Origin: Microbacterium festucae
GTDB taxonomy: Bacteria > Actinomycetota > Actinomycetes > Actinomycetales > Microbacteriaceae
DNA: 64,000 bases
NCBI RefSeq assembly: GCF_025421715.1
Contig: NZ_JAOEFC010000002.1
Coordinates: forward strand, 186,001 to 250,000
Reading direction: 5' to 3'
Shown: piece by piece, positions 27,060-40,090 of the stretch
Position numbering within the stretch: position 1 is the first letter of the stretch
Layout of the letters: each line of letters starts with the position of its first letter
Translations under genes and position numbers: made by a program
The notes under the pieces: generated by a model
The model's database searches: none
Seen by the model: only the letters and a program-made list of their open reading frames with translations
What the model was told of the DNA's origin: nothing

Positions 27060-29129
27060 GTGACCTCCGAGTATTCCGCCCATCATCTGCAGGTGCTCGA
27101 GGGCCTCGAGGCGGTCCGCAAGCGGCCGGGCATGTACATCGGCTCGACCGACTCCCGCGGGCTCATGCACTGCGTCTGGGAGATCATCGACAACGCGGTC
27201 GACGAGGCCCTGGCCGGCAACGGCTCCCGCATCGACATCATCCTCCATGCCGACGGCAGCGTCGAGGTGCGCGACCGCGGCCGCGGCATCCCCGTCGACG
27301 TCGAACCGCGCACCGGACTCACCGGTGTGGAGGTCGTCTTCACCAAGCTCCACGCGGGTGGAAAGTTCGGCGGCGGCTCCTACGCGGCATCCGGCGGTCT
27401 GCACGGCGTCGGCGCGTCGGTGGTCAACGCGCTCAGCGAGCGTCTCGACGTCGAGGTCGACCGGGGCGGCAAGACGCACTCCATGTCGTTCCACCGCGGC
27501 GAGCCGGGCCAGTTCGCCGGCGACGCCCCCGACTCGCCCTTCACGCCGTTCGAGGCGTCGTCGCTGCTGCGGGTCACCGGCAAGGCGCCCCGCGGGGTCA
27601 CCGGCACCCGCATCCGCTACTGGGCCGATCGGCAGATCTTCACGAAAGACGCCGCCTTCCACCTTGCGGAGCTCGAGCAGCGCGCCCGCCAGACCGCGTT
27701 CCTGGTGCCGGGCCTGGAGATCGTCATCGCCGACGAGCGCGGCCCCGAGCGTGTCGAGACCAGCTACCGCTTCGACGGCGGCATCTCGGAGTTCGCCGAG
27801 TTCCTCGCCCCCGACGCCGCCGTCACCGACGTCTGGCGGCTCACCGGCTCGGGCACCTTCACCGAGACGGTGCCGGTGCTGCAGCCCACGGGCGCGATGG
27901 TGCCCACCGATGTCGAGCGCGTGTGCGAGGTCGACATCGCGCTGCGCTGGGGCACCGGCTATGAGACCCTGACCCGCTCGTTCGTCAACATCATCGCCAC
28001 CCCCAAGGGCGGCACCCACCAGGCCGGCTTCGAGCAGGGACTCATGAAGGTGCTGCGCTCCCAGGTGGAGCAGAACGCCCGGCGTCTGAAGGTCGGCAAC
28101 GACAAGCTCGAGAAGGACGACATCCTCGCCGGCCTCACCACCGTGCTCACCGTGCGCCTGGCCGAGCCCCAGTTCGAGGGGCAGACCAAAGAGGTGCTCG
28201 GCACCCCGGCCGTGCGCACCATCGTCGCCGGTGTCGTGGCCAAGGAGCTCGCGGCGCGCTTCGCGTCGACCAAGCGCGACGACAAGACCCAGACCTCGCT
28301 CGTGCTCGACAAGGTCGTCTCCGAGATGAAGGCGCGCATCTCGGCGCGCACCCACAAAGAGACCCAGCGCCGCAAGAACGCGCTCGAGTCGTCGTCGCTG
28401 CCGGCCAAGCTCGCCGACTGCCGCACGCAGGACGTCGCGCAGTCCGAGCTGTTCATCGTCGAGGGCGACTCGGCGCTCGGCACCGCCAAGCACGCCCGCA
28501 ACAGCGAGTACCAGGCGCTGCTGCCCATCCGCGGCAAGATCCTGAACGTGCAGAAGGCCTCGATCAGCGACATGCTCTCCAACCAGGAGTGCGCCGCGAT
28601 CATCCAGACCATCGGTGCCGGCTCCGGCCGCTCGTTCGAGCTCGAGTCGGCGCGCTACGGCAAGATCATCCTCATGAGCGACGCCGACGTCGACGGCGCC
28701 CACATCCGCACCCTGCTGCTGACGCTCTTCTTCCGTTACATGCGGCCGCTCATCGAGGCGGGGCGCGTCTACGCGGCGGTGCCGCCGCTGCACCGCGTGG
28801 TCGTGATGAACCCCGGCAGCAAGCCCAACGAGACGATCTACACCTACTCCGACCGCGAGCTGCAGACGCTCCTGGCGAAGCTGACGAAGTCGGGGAAGCG
28901 CTGGCAGGAGCCGGTGCAGCGCTACAAGGGCCTCGGCGAGATGGACGCCGACCAGCTGGCCGAGACCACCATGGACCGCGCCGGTCGGCTGCTGCGCCGT
29001 GTGCAGGTGCAGGATGCCGACGCCGCCGCGCACTCGTTCGAACTGCTCATGGGCAGCGACGTGGCACCGCGCCGCGACTTCATCGTGTCCTCGAGCGACC
29101 GCCTCGACCGCGAGGCGATCGACGCCTGA
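27060..29129 (+). CDS. parE: DNA topoisomerase IV subunit B (ParE/GyrB-like)
   Basis: This ATPase subunit of a type IIA topoisomerase works with the convergent ParC to decatenate DNA. It has 689 residues. GHKL ATPase motifs are EIIDNAVDEALAG, DRGRGIPVDVE and GGLHGVGASVVNALS. The Toprim domain has FIVEGDSALGTAK and ILMSDADVDGAHIRTLLL, with PIRGKILNVQKA as the quinolone-region motif. It lacks the long insert of some GyrB proteins, and a separate gyrB near dnaA is expected outside the window. GTG at 27060 was chosen: TACGCT lies 8 nt upstream, and GGAGG is also present but very close. The open frame upstream has no family similarity. Confidence 0.93.
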   Translation: MTSEYSAHHLQVLEGLEAVRKRPGMYIGSTDSRGLMHCVWEIIDNAVDEALAGNGSRIDIILHADGSVEVRDRGRGIPVDVEPRTGLTGVEVVFTKLHAGGKFGGGSYAASGGLHGVGASVVNALSERLDVEVDRGGKTHSMSFHRGEPGQFAGDAPDSPFTPFEASSLLRVTGKAPRGVTGTRIRYWADRQIFTKDAAFHLAELEQRARQTAFLVPGLEIVIADERGPERVETSYRFDGGISEFAEFLAPDAAVTDVWRLTGSGTFTETVPVLQPTGAMVPTDVERVCEVDIALRWGTGYETLTRSFVNIIATPKGGTHQAGFEQGLMKVLRSQVEQNARRLKVGNDKLEKDDILAGLTTVLTVRLAEPQFEGQTKEVLGTPAVRTIVAGVVAKELAARFASTKRDDKTQTSLVLDKVVSEMKARISARTHKETQRRKNALESSSLPAKLADCRTQDVAQSELFIVEGDSALGTAKHARNSEYQALLPIRGKILNVQKASISDMLSNQECAAIIQTIGAGSGRSFELESARYGKIILMSDADVDGAHIRTLLLTLFFRYMRPLIEAGRVYAAVPPLHRVVVMNPGSKPNETIYTYSDRELQTLLAKLTKSGKRWQEPVQRYKGLGEMDADQLAETTMDRAGRLLRRVQVQDADAAAHSFELLMGSDVAPRRDFIVSSSDRLDREAIDA

Positions 29130-29167
29130 CCCGCGCCTCCCTCCGCGGGTCGTCGCTGCGCCCCTCC

Positions 29168-29349
29168 GGTCGTTGAGCGAGCGCAGCGAGTCGAAACGCC
29201 CGCACCCCCGGTCGAGCGACCGCAGCACCCCCGGTCGTTGAGCGAGCGCAGCGAGTCGAAACGCCTGCACCCCCGGTCGTTGAGCGAGCGGAGCGAGTCG
29301 AAACGCCCGCACCCCGGGTCGTTGAGCGAGCGCAGCGAGTCGAAACGCC
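29168..29349. repeat. Four direct copies of a 33-bp GTCGTTGAGCGAGCG-type intergenic repeat
   Basis: Copies start at 29168, 29233, 29275 and 29317. Each runs from GGTCGTTGAGCGAGCGCA to GCGAGTCGAAACGCC. The third copy has GGAGCG for GCAGCG. Copies two to four are at exact 42-bp spacing with a short C-rich spacer (CGCACCCC). A degenerate fragment sits at 29210-29230. The block fills the space between the convergent parE and parC genes and resembles dispersed repeats often seen between genes in Microbacteriaceae. Confidence 0.9.
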
Positions 29350-29366
29350 CCAGCGGGCCGACGGCG

Positions 29367-31814
<2,448 letters not shown>

Positions 31815-31874
31815 GGGGTCGGGTGATCCTCCGGAAGAAAGGGGCCGCGCCCGCCGTGTGCGAGACTGGCCCCG

Positions 31875-33014
31875 ATGTCCCTCAGCCTACCCGTGGACCC
31901 GCCTTCGGCCCGGAGCCTCACCGGCGTCGTCGCGGAGTCGATCCGGTCGCTGTCGGGCTCGTCCGCGTGGTTCGCGCCCGCCCGCTCCGCCATCGTCGTG
32001 CTCGTCGACGGGCTGGGGCGCGGCAACCTCACCGCCCGGGCCGGCCACGCCCGCTTCCTCGCCGGCGCGCTCACCAAGCGGGATGCCGCGCGCACGACCT
32101 TCCCGTCGACGACGGCCACCGCACTCTCGTCGCTGCTGACCGGCGAGGATGCCGGCCGTCACGGCATCGTCGGGTATCGGCTGCGGGTGCCGGGCACCGA
32201 CCGCACGCCCGATCAGCTCGGCGGCTACGAGTCGGACGGCCTCGACCCCCTCACCTGGCAGCGCAGCGTGCCGCTGCTGGAGCGCCACGTCGCCACCGGC
32301 GCCCGGGCGTTCGCGGTCTCGCGCGCCCGTTACGCCACCACCGGCTTCACGATCGCGCTGCAGCGCGGCGCGACCTTCGTCGCGGCCGAGTCGATCGCCG
32401 AGCGCCTCGCGGTGGCCGCGGCCCTCGCCGCCGCCCACGACGGGGCGGTCGTCTACGTCTACGCGCCCGAACTCGACACCGTGGGCCATGCCGCCGGGTG
32501 GGAGTCGGACCGCTGGCTGCACGCGCTGGAAGAGCTCGACCGCGACGTGGCCGCCTTCGCCGCGTCCCTCGCCCCCGACGTCGGGGCGGTGGTCACCGCC
32601 GACCACGGCATGGTCGACGTGCCCGCGCACCGTCACGTGCTGCTGGCCGAGGGCGACGGCCTGCTCGACGGCGTGAGACATGTGGCGGGGGAGCCGCGGA
32701 TGCTGCACCTCTACGCCGACGAGGGCGCCGCCGACGGCGTCGCCTCACGCTGGCGCGAGAGCGAATCGGGCAGGTCCTGGGTGCTCAGCCGTGCCGAGGC
32801 GGTGGCGGCGGGACTGTTCGGGCCGGTGGTCGACGCGGAGGTGCTGCCGCGCATCGGCGACGTGCTGGTCGCCGCCCGCGCCCCGATCGCCTATTACGAC
32901 GACCGCCTCACCGACAAGCGCGCGCAGCGCATGATCGGCCAGCACGGCTCGCTCACCGATCAGGAGCGGATCGTGCCCCTCGTGCGCCTCGGCGCCTACG
33001 CGACCCCGCGCTGA
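31875..33014 (+). CDS. Alkaline phosphatase-superfamily protein (nucleotide pyrophosphatase/phosphodiesterase-like)
   Basis: The protein has 379 residues. The core fold is recognisable: [13 protein letters not shown] (first metal Asp), [29 protein letters not shown] (nucleophile Thr in FPSTTAT), [16 protein letters not shown] (Asp/His metal ligands) and [12 protein letters not shown] (Asp-His). These are the type I phosphodiesterase/NPP motifs. There is no signal peptide or TM, so it is cytoplasmic, unlike many family members. The ATG at 31875 follows GAGACT by 7 nt, a possible leaderless promoter. It precedes sepH tail-to-tail. In related genomes this gene often neighbours sepH and dut. The natural substrate is unknown. 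Confidence 0.9.
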   Translation: MSLSLPVDPPSARSLTGVVAESIRSLSGSSAWFAPARSAIVVLVDGLGRGNLTARAGHARFLAGALTKRDAARTTFPSTTATALSSLLTGEDAGRHGIVGYRLRVPGTDRTPDQLGGYESDGLDPLTWQRSVPLLERHVATGARAFAVSRARYATTGFTIALQRGATFVAAESIAERLAVAAALAAAHDGAVVYVYAPELDTVGHAAGWESDRWLHALEELDRDVAAFAASLAPDVGAVVTADHGMVDVPAHRHVLLAEGDGLLDGVRHVAGEPRMLHLYADEGAADGVASRWRESESGRSWVLSRAEAVAAGLFGPVVDAEVLPRIGDVLVAARAPIAYYDDRLTDKRAQRMIGQHGSLTDQERIVPLVRLGAYATPR

Positions 33015-33038
33015 TCCGGTCTGGGTCGGGGGTCGGCC

Positions 33039-34055
33039 TCAGGCGTCTTCGGTGCGGGCGCCGAAGACGATCTCGTCCCACGACGGCATCGAGGTGCGGC
33101 CCTTGCGGCGCGTGGGCTCCTCGGTGGGCTCGTCGACCTCGTCGCCCGGCGTGGCCGGCTCGTAGCCGGGCTCCAGCGCGTCGAACAGCGCCACCGGCGT
33201 GGCGGCGGCCGGCGTCGCGGGACGCTCGTCCCCCTCGCCCGGCATCGGCTCGCGCTGACCGCGGCGACGGCGCAGTGCCTCGAGCAGGTCGGCCGTCTCG
33301 GCCGAGGTCACCGCCTGGTCGGGGGCGCGCTTGATGGCCGCGTCGCGCACCGCCGGAGCGACGGGTGCGCGCACCTCGGGAACGCCGGGCTCGGCCTCCA
33401 CCTCGGTGTGACGCGGACCGAACGCACCGCTGTCGAAGCGGGAGGCATCCTTGCCGGGAGCGGAGTCGAGGGCGCGCAGGCGCGGGATGAGTCCCTCCGG
33501 CAGCGACCCCTGACGGGACAGCTGCACGGCGTCGGCGTTCTGCGGCGACAGCGTGGAGCGGCGCGGGTCGAAGCCCCAGCGCGCGTCGTGGTCGATCTCG
33601 TTGGCGGTGAACTCGACCTTCACGATCCAGCCGCTGCTGTCGCGCCAGCTCGTCCAGCGTTCGCCCGAGGCGCCCGCCTCGGCGAGCTTCGCGCGCACGG
33701 CCGTGCCGAAGGTGGGCTGCGCGTCGGGTTCGAGCTCGCCGCCCAGCAGCACCGGCACCGCGAGGGCCTGGCCGACGATGTGCTCGCGCTCGGCGAGCAC
33801 GGGGCGCTCATAGCGCTCCACGTCTTCGACACGGACCCCGAGCAGCTCCGCCACCTCCTGCGCCGACAGACCGGCGCGGATGTGGCCCTGGATCTCGCGC
33901 GGCCCCGGACGCGCCACACGCGGCTCGTCGTCGCGCTGCGCCCGACGCAGCTGCGCCTTCAGCGTCTCGTCGACGGCGAGGGTGAAGCGATCCCCGGACT
34001 CGGTGGCGAGCACGAGCGCGCCGTCTTCGAGACCGATGACTTTGAGCTGTTCCAT
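33039..34055 (-). CDS. sepH: Septation protein SepH
   Basis: This actinobacterial cell-division protein stimulates FtsZ assembly in Streptomyces and mycobacteria. It has 338 residues. The N-terminal DUF3071 domain spans about 1-170 (MEQLKVIGLEDGALVLATESGDRF) and includes a helix-turn-helix-like REIQGHIRAGLSAQEVAELLGVRVEDVERYERPVLAERE. The C-terminal half is disordered and acidic, ending in the basic, conserved tail RRKGRTSMPSWDEIVFG. The ATG at 34055 has GGAGGGGTG upstream; an in-frame start 36 nt earlier is less likely. It is divergent from DUF4193 across 216 bp. Confidence 0.93.
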   Translation of the reverse strand: MEQLKVIGLEDGALVLATESGDRFTLAVDETLKAQLRRAQRDDEPRVARPGPREIQGHIRAGLSAQEVAELLGVRVEDVERYERPVLAEREHIVGQALAVPVLLGGELEPDAQPTFGTAVRAKLAEAGASGERWTSWRDSSGWIVKVEFTANEIDHDARWGFDPRRSTLSPQNADAVQLSRQGSLPEGLIPRLRALDSAPGKDASRFDSGAFGPRHTEVEAEPGVPEVRAPVAPAVRDAAIKRAPDQAVTSAETADLLEALRRRRGQREPMPGEGDERPATPAAATPVALFDALEPGYEPATPGDEVDEPTEEPTRRKGRTSMPSWDEIVFGARTEDA

Positions 34056-34271
34056 GCGAAACACCCCTCCCGTTCCTGCGTATGCGGCCATGGTGTCACA
34101 GGCCTCCCGTGACCACGGGAATATCGAGGGCGTGCCGCGAGTTCAGACCGTTGCCGTCCGGACGACCCCGTCCGAAGGAGGCGGCATTTGCGAAATGGCA
34201 TCCGGTCATGCAAACTATGGCCGCCCGATGCCCCGGCATGAAGCACCACCTGGAAGAAGAGACGTTCGAGA

Positions 34272-34565
34272 ATGGCCACGGATTACGACGCCCCCCGCAA
34301 GACCGAGGACGACAGCGAGTCGATCGAGGCGCTGAAGGAGCGCGTGCCCGACAAGCTGTCCGGCGCCGTCGACGTCGAGGACGCCGACAACCCCTCCGGC
34401 TTCGAGCTGCCCGGCGCCGACCTGTCCGACCTCGAGCTGGATGTGGTCGTGCTGCCCCCGCAGGAAGACGAGTTCACCTGTGTGGAGTGCTTCCTCGTGA
34501 AGCACCGCACCCAGATCGACCACGACACCGCCATCGGCGCGGTCTGCATCGAGTGCGCCGCCTGA
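34272..34565 (+). CDS. DUF4193 domain-containing protein
   Basis: The protein has 97 residues. An acidic N-terminal half is followed by FELPGADLSDLELDVVVLPPQEDEFTCVECFLVKHRTQID and a final CIECA. Two cysteine pairs (CVEC, CIEC) suggest zinc binding. The family is confined to actinobacteria and conserved beside dut and sigA (Rv2699c in M. tuberculosis). The function is unknown; some members have been proposed as RNA-polymerase-associated, but I cannot support that here. The ATG follows GGAAGAAGAG. A hairpin terminator lies 52 bp after the stop. Confidence 0.92.
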   Translation: MATDYDAPRKTEDDSESIEALKERVPDKLSGAVDVEDADNPSGFELPGADLSDLELDVVVLPPQEDEFTCVECFLVKHRTQIDHDTAIGAVCIECAA

Positions 34566-34617
34566 GCGGCCCCGATCGCACCGCCGTCGACACGACGACC
34601 CGCCGTCCCTGACGGCA

Positions 34618-34648
34618 GCAGCGCCGCCCCGATCGAGGGCGGCGCTGC
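34618..34648 (+). terminator. Hairpin terminator between convergent DUF4193 and DUF3093
   Basis: A perfect 12-bp stem GCAGCGCCGCCC / GGGCGGCGCTGC encloses the 7-nt loop CGATCGA. There is no T-run. Its position between convergent stops supports bidirectional use. Confidence 0.7.
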
Positions 34649-34665
34649 GTCGTGGTGCGGGGGAG

Positions 34666-35133
34666 TCAGGCCTGCTGCTGGGCGCGGCGGATCGCCGCCG
34701 CCACCCGGTCGGGGGTGCGCGATGAGAACACCCACGCCGTCACCGGGTCGTCGGCGTCGTTCAGCGGCACGCGCACGACACCGTCGATGCCCCCGCGCAG
34801 CATGTGGAACACATCACGGCCGAGCCCCGGGCCGCGCATCTCGCGGGCCTCGGCGCCCGTGAAGACCTCCGGCTCGCCCAGGAACTCCACCGGCACGTGC
34901 CCGCGGCCCACGCGCAGTTCGCCGCCCTCCACCGCGATCGACGGCGCGGCGGCGATGAGCAGGGCGATGAGTGCCGCCGCCACCACCAGGCCGATCACCA
35001 GGGCGAAGGTGGCATCCATCGGAACGAACACGAGGGCGACCATCGGGGCGCTCACCGCGGCGCTCACCAGCGCCCACAGCGACGGGCTCAGCCGCTCGCG
35101 ATAACGGACGGTCGCTGCGGACAGGTCGCTCAT
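34666..35133 (-). CDS. DUF3093 domain-containing membrane protein
   Basis: The protein has 155 residues. Two adjacent transmembrane helices lie at about 20-60 (LWALVSAAVSAPMVALVFVPM, FALVIGLVVAAALIALLIAAA). A cytoplasmic domain follows with the conserved LRVGRGHVPVEFLGEPEVFTGAEARE and WVFSSRTPDRVAAAIR. The function is unknown; it is conserved divergent from dut in actinobacteria (Rv2698). I chose the ATG at 35133 because a -10-like TAATGC lies 8 nt upstream; an alternative ATG at 35145 adds four residues. Confidence 0.85.
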   Translation of the reverse strand: MSDLSAATVRYRERLSPSLWALVSAAVSAPMVALVFVPMDATFALVIGLVVAAALIALLIAAAPSIAVEGGELRVGRGHVPVEFLGEPEVFTGAEAREMRGPGLGRDVFHMLRGGIDGVVRVPLNDADDPVTAWVFSSRTPDRVAAAIRRAQQQA

Positions 35134-35141
35134 GGTGTTGT

Positions 35142-35151
35142 GCATTACCCT
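35142..35151. promoter_or_regulatory. Overlapping divergent -10 boxes of DUF3093 and dut
   Basis: TACCCT on the plus strand (35146-35151) sits 6 nt before the dut GTG. TAATGC on the minus strand (35147-35142) sits 8 nt before the DUF3093 ATG. Both boxes use the same TA step at 35146-35147. Confidence 0.5.
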
Positions 35152-35157
35152 CGTGGA

Positions 35158-35607
35158 GTGATCGAAACCGTGGACGTCCCCATCATCGCATCGCAGATTC
35201 CGGGGTACGCGCATCCCGGTGATGCCGGGGCCGATCTGGTCGCCGCCGAAGCGGTGCGACTGGAGCCCGGGCACCGTGCCCTCGTGGCCACCGGCGTGCG
35301 CATCGCGCTGCCCGACGGCTTCGCCGCGTTCGTCGTGCCGCGCAGCGGCCTGGCCGCCAAGCACGGCATCACGATCGTCAACGCGCCGGGCACCGTCGAT
35401 GCCGGCTACCGCGGCGAGATCAAGGTCTCGCTGCTGAACACAGACCCCGAGCACGCGTACGAGGTCGCCGTCGGCGACCGCATCGCCCAGCTCATCGTCA
35501 TGCCCGTGTCGCGGGCACGATTCATCCCGGTCGACGACCTGCCCGACAGCACCCGAGGCGAGGGCGGATTCGGATCGACCGGCTACCAGTCGGGAGGCGC
35601 TTCATGA
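35158..35607 (+). CDS. dut: dUTP diphosphatase
   Basis: This trimeric enzyme hydrolyses dUTP to dUMP and pyrophosphate, keeping uracil out of DNA. It has 149 residues. All five dUTPase motifs are visible: AHPGDAGADLVAAE, VPRSGLAAKHG, GTVDAGYRGEIKVSLLN, GDRIAQLIVMPV and RGEGGFGSTG. GTG at 35158 (VIETVDVP) is favoured by TACCCT 6 nt upstream, giving a leaderless message; GTG at 35170 is the alternative, with a weak GGAG. Its stop overlaps the DUF3710 start (ATGA), so dut-DUF3710-DUF3159 form a tightly coupled operon. Confidence 0.95.
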   Translation: MIETVDVPIIASQIPGYAHPGDAGADLVAAEAVRLEPGHRALVATGVRIALPDGFAAFVVPRSGLAAKHGITIVNAPGTVDAGYRGEIKVSLLNTDPEHAYEVAVGDRIAQLIVMPVSRARFIPVDDLPDSTRGEGGFGSTGYQSGGAS

Positions 35608-36224
35608 GCGACGAGACCGCAGAGCCCCGCGTCGAGACGGCGGAGGCCACCACCGGGAAGTCGGCGCCGGTCGACCGTTCCGCCGACGGACCGTTCGACG
35701 AGTCCGAAGCCAACCCGGTGCGCCCCTACATCGACCTCGGCGGCATCAAGATCCTTCCCCGCGAGGGCCTGAACCTCCGCCTCGAGGTCGAGGAGCAGAC
35801 CAAGCGCATCGTCGCGGTCGGCCTCGACTACGCCGACTCGACGCTGCAGGTGCAGCCGTTCGCGGCGCCGCGCTCCACGGGCCTGTGGGACGAGACGCGT
35901 GAGCAGATCCGTCAGCAGATCCGCCAGCAGGGCGGCCGCGTCGAAGAGCGCGAGGGCCCGCTGGGCGCCGAGCTGCTGGCCGAGGTGCCCGTCGCCGGCG
36001 CCGCCGACGCCCAGGCCGGCAAGCGCATCGCCCGCTTCGTGGGCGTCGACGGTCCGCGCTGGTTCCTGCGCGGCGTCATCGGCGGCGCCGCCGCGATCGA
36101 CGTGGATGCCGCGGCGAAGGTCGAAGACCTCTTCCGGTCGATCGTGGTGGTGCGCGGCGGTACGCCGATGCCCCCGCGCGACCTCATCCCGCTGAAGATG
36201 CCCGCCTCTCCCGGCACCGCATGA
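35604..36224 (+). CDS. DUF3710 domain-containing protein
   Basis: The protein has 206 residues. The conserved core starts RPYIDLGGIKILPREGLNLRLEVEE and continues VQPFAAPRSTGLWDETREQIRQQI, GAELLAEVPV, RFVGVDGPRWFLRGVIGG and VVVRGGTPMPPRDLIPL. The family is actinobacteria-specific, always near dut (Rv2696c), and of unknown function. There is no membrane segment. It is coupled to dut and DUF3159 by 4-bp overlaps on both sides. Confidence 0.92.
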   Translation: MSDETAEPRVETAEATTGKSAPVDRSADGPFDESEANPVRPYIDLGGIKILPREGLNLRLEVEEQTKRIVAVGLDYADSTLQVQPFAAPRSTGLWDETREQIRQQIRQQGGRVEEREGPLGAELLAEVPVAGAADAQAGKRIARFVGVDGPRWFLRGVIGGAAAIDVDAAAKVEDLFRSIVVVRGGTPMPPRDLIPLKMPASPGTA

Positions 36225-37000
36225 GCACCCCCGGCGCCGCCCCCGACGACGCCCCGCGCCCGGACGACGACCCGCTGCGGCCGCCGCCGGCATCCGAGGC
36301 GACCTCCGCGTCCGAGCTGCTCAGCCAGGCACTCGGCGGCGCCGCCCGGCGCGCCGGGCTCGACCCCGCGCAGGAGAAGACCACCGGCCACGTCGTGTGG
36401 GCCGCGATGGGCGGCTGGCGCGGCGTGCTCGAGTCGGTGCTGCCCGGCCTCGTGTTCATCCTCGTGTTCACCCTGACGATGGACCCCGAGACCCGCGAGG
36501 GCGACCTGTGGCTCTCGCTCGGGCTGTCGGTGGGCATCGCGGCCCTGTTCACGATCGTGCGGCTCGTGCAGCGCTCCACCCTCACCGCCGCCGTGGGCGG
36601 CCTCGTGGCCACCGCGGCCGCCGCCGCCCTGGCCCTTCTCACAGGTCGCGGTCAGGACAACTTCGTGCCGGGGCTGATCACCAACGCGGTCTACGGCACC
36701 GGCATGCTCGTCTCCGCCCTCATCGGCTGGTCGATCATCGGCCTGGCCGTCGGGTTCCTCATGAACGAGGGCACCGCCTGGCGTCGCGACCCGCGCAAGC
36801 GGCGGGTGTTCTTCTGGCTCACGATCGCCTGGGCGGCGCTGTTCTTCGCGCGGCTCGCCGTGCAGCTGCCGTTCTACCTCAGTGGCGACGTCACCACCCT
36901 CGGCACCCTGAAGCTCGTCATGGGGCTGCCCCTGTTCGCGCCGCTCGTGGCCGTCACGTGGCTCACCGTGCGTGCCCTCTACCGGCGCACTGCCGACTGA
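36221..37000 (+). CDS. DUF3159 domain-containing membrane protein
   Basis: The protein has 259 residues. A disordered Pro/Asp-rich N-terminus of about 40 residues is followed by five or six hydrophobic helices. DUF3159 features include GGWRGVLESVLPGLVFILVFTLT and FVPGLITNAVYGTGMLVSALIGW, then KRRVFFWLTIAWAALFFARLAVQLPFYL. The function is unknown. It is the last gene of the dut operon by overlap. The acnA control region begins immediately after its stop, and no terminator is seen between them. Confidence 0.9.
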   Translation: MSTPGAAPDDAPRPDDDPLRPPPASEATSASELLSQALGGAARRAGLDPAQEKTTGHVVWAAMGGWRGVLESVLPGLVFILVFTLTMDPETREGDLWLSLGLSVGIAALFTIVRLVQRSTLTAAVGGLVATAAAAALALLTGRGQDNFVPGLITNAVYGTGMLVSALIGWSIIGLAVGFLMNEGTAWRRDPRKRRVFFWLTIAWAALFFARLAVQLPFYLSGDVTTLGTLKLVMGLPLFAPLVAVTWLTVRALYRRTAD

Positions 37001-37007
37001 CTCCGGA

Positions 37008-37016
37008 TGCTATATT
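37008..37016 (+). promoter_or_regulatory. Extended -10 promoter of acnA
   Basis: TGCTATATT is an extended -10 (TGn plus TATATT). It is AT-rich against a very GC-rich background and overlaps the left edge of the 24-bp palindrome. Transcription would start near 37023, inside the palindrome. No clear -35 is seen. Confidence 0.5.
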
Positions 37017-37037
37017 TATCTTGACATCAAGATAAAT
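37014..37037. promoter_or_regulatory. 24-bp perfect palindrome, probable repressor operator of acnA
   Basis: Arms ATTTATCTTGA and TCAAGATAAAT are exact inverted repeats separated by CA. AT-rich TATCTTGA..TCAAGATA palindromes are typical of MarR-family operators. The site covers the predicted -10/start region of acnA, so binding would repress. No MarR gene is adjacent, so the regulator is encoded elsewhere. Confidence 0.75.
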
Positions 37038-37053
37038 CATCCCCTGCGGTCGG

Positions 37054-37072
37054 TTAGGTTCGCCTCACTAGC
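37054..37072 (+). promoter_or_regulatory. Possible degenerate DtxR/IdeR iron box in the acnA leader
   Basis: TTAGGTTCGCCTCACTAGC matches the 19-bp iron-box consensus TTAGGTTAGSCTAACCTAA at about 13 positions, with a perfect left half (TTAGGTT). It lies in the acnA leader, 75 bp before the start. The right half is poor, so this is only a candidate. Confidence 0.35.
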
Positions 37073-37146
37073 ATGGCCCGAGACGCCCGGGGATGATGGG
37101 GGAGCGGGCTTCGTCGCCCGCTGCCGGCCGACGAAGGAGAGCAGAC

Positions 37147-39975
<2,829 letters not shown>

Positions 39976-39990
39976 GCCCGCGAGAGGCCA

Positions 39991-40020
39991 GGCCCCGGTT
40001 CCCGTGTCGGAACCGGGGCC
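39991..40020 (+). terminator. Rho-independent terminator of acnA
   Basis: A 12-bp perfect stem GGCCCCGGTTCC / GGAACCGGGGCC encloses the loop CGTGTC, 15 bp after the stop, and is followed by TTCCCGCTTCC. Confidence 0.85.
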
Positions 40021-40090
40021 TTCCCGCTTCCGGGGCGTACGTGAGGTGCGTGGCTAGACTGGGTCGTCTTCGTGGTTCGAAAGGTGTCGG

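Noticed and set aside
29168..29349. Possible CRISPR array
   Set aside because: Spacers are 9 bp or so and nearly identical, unlike CRISPR spacers; no cas genes.
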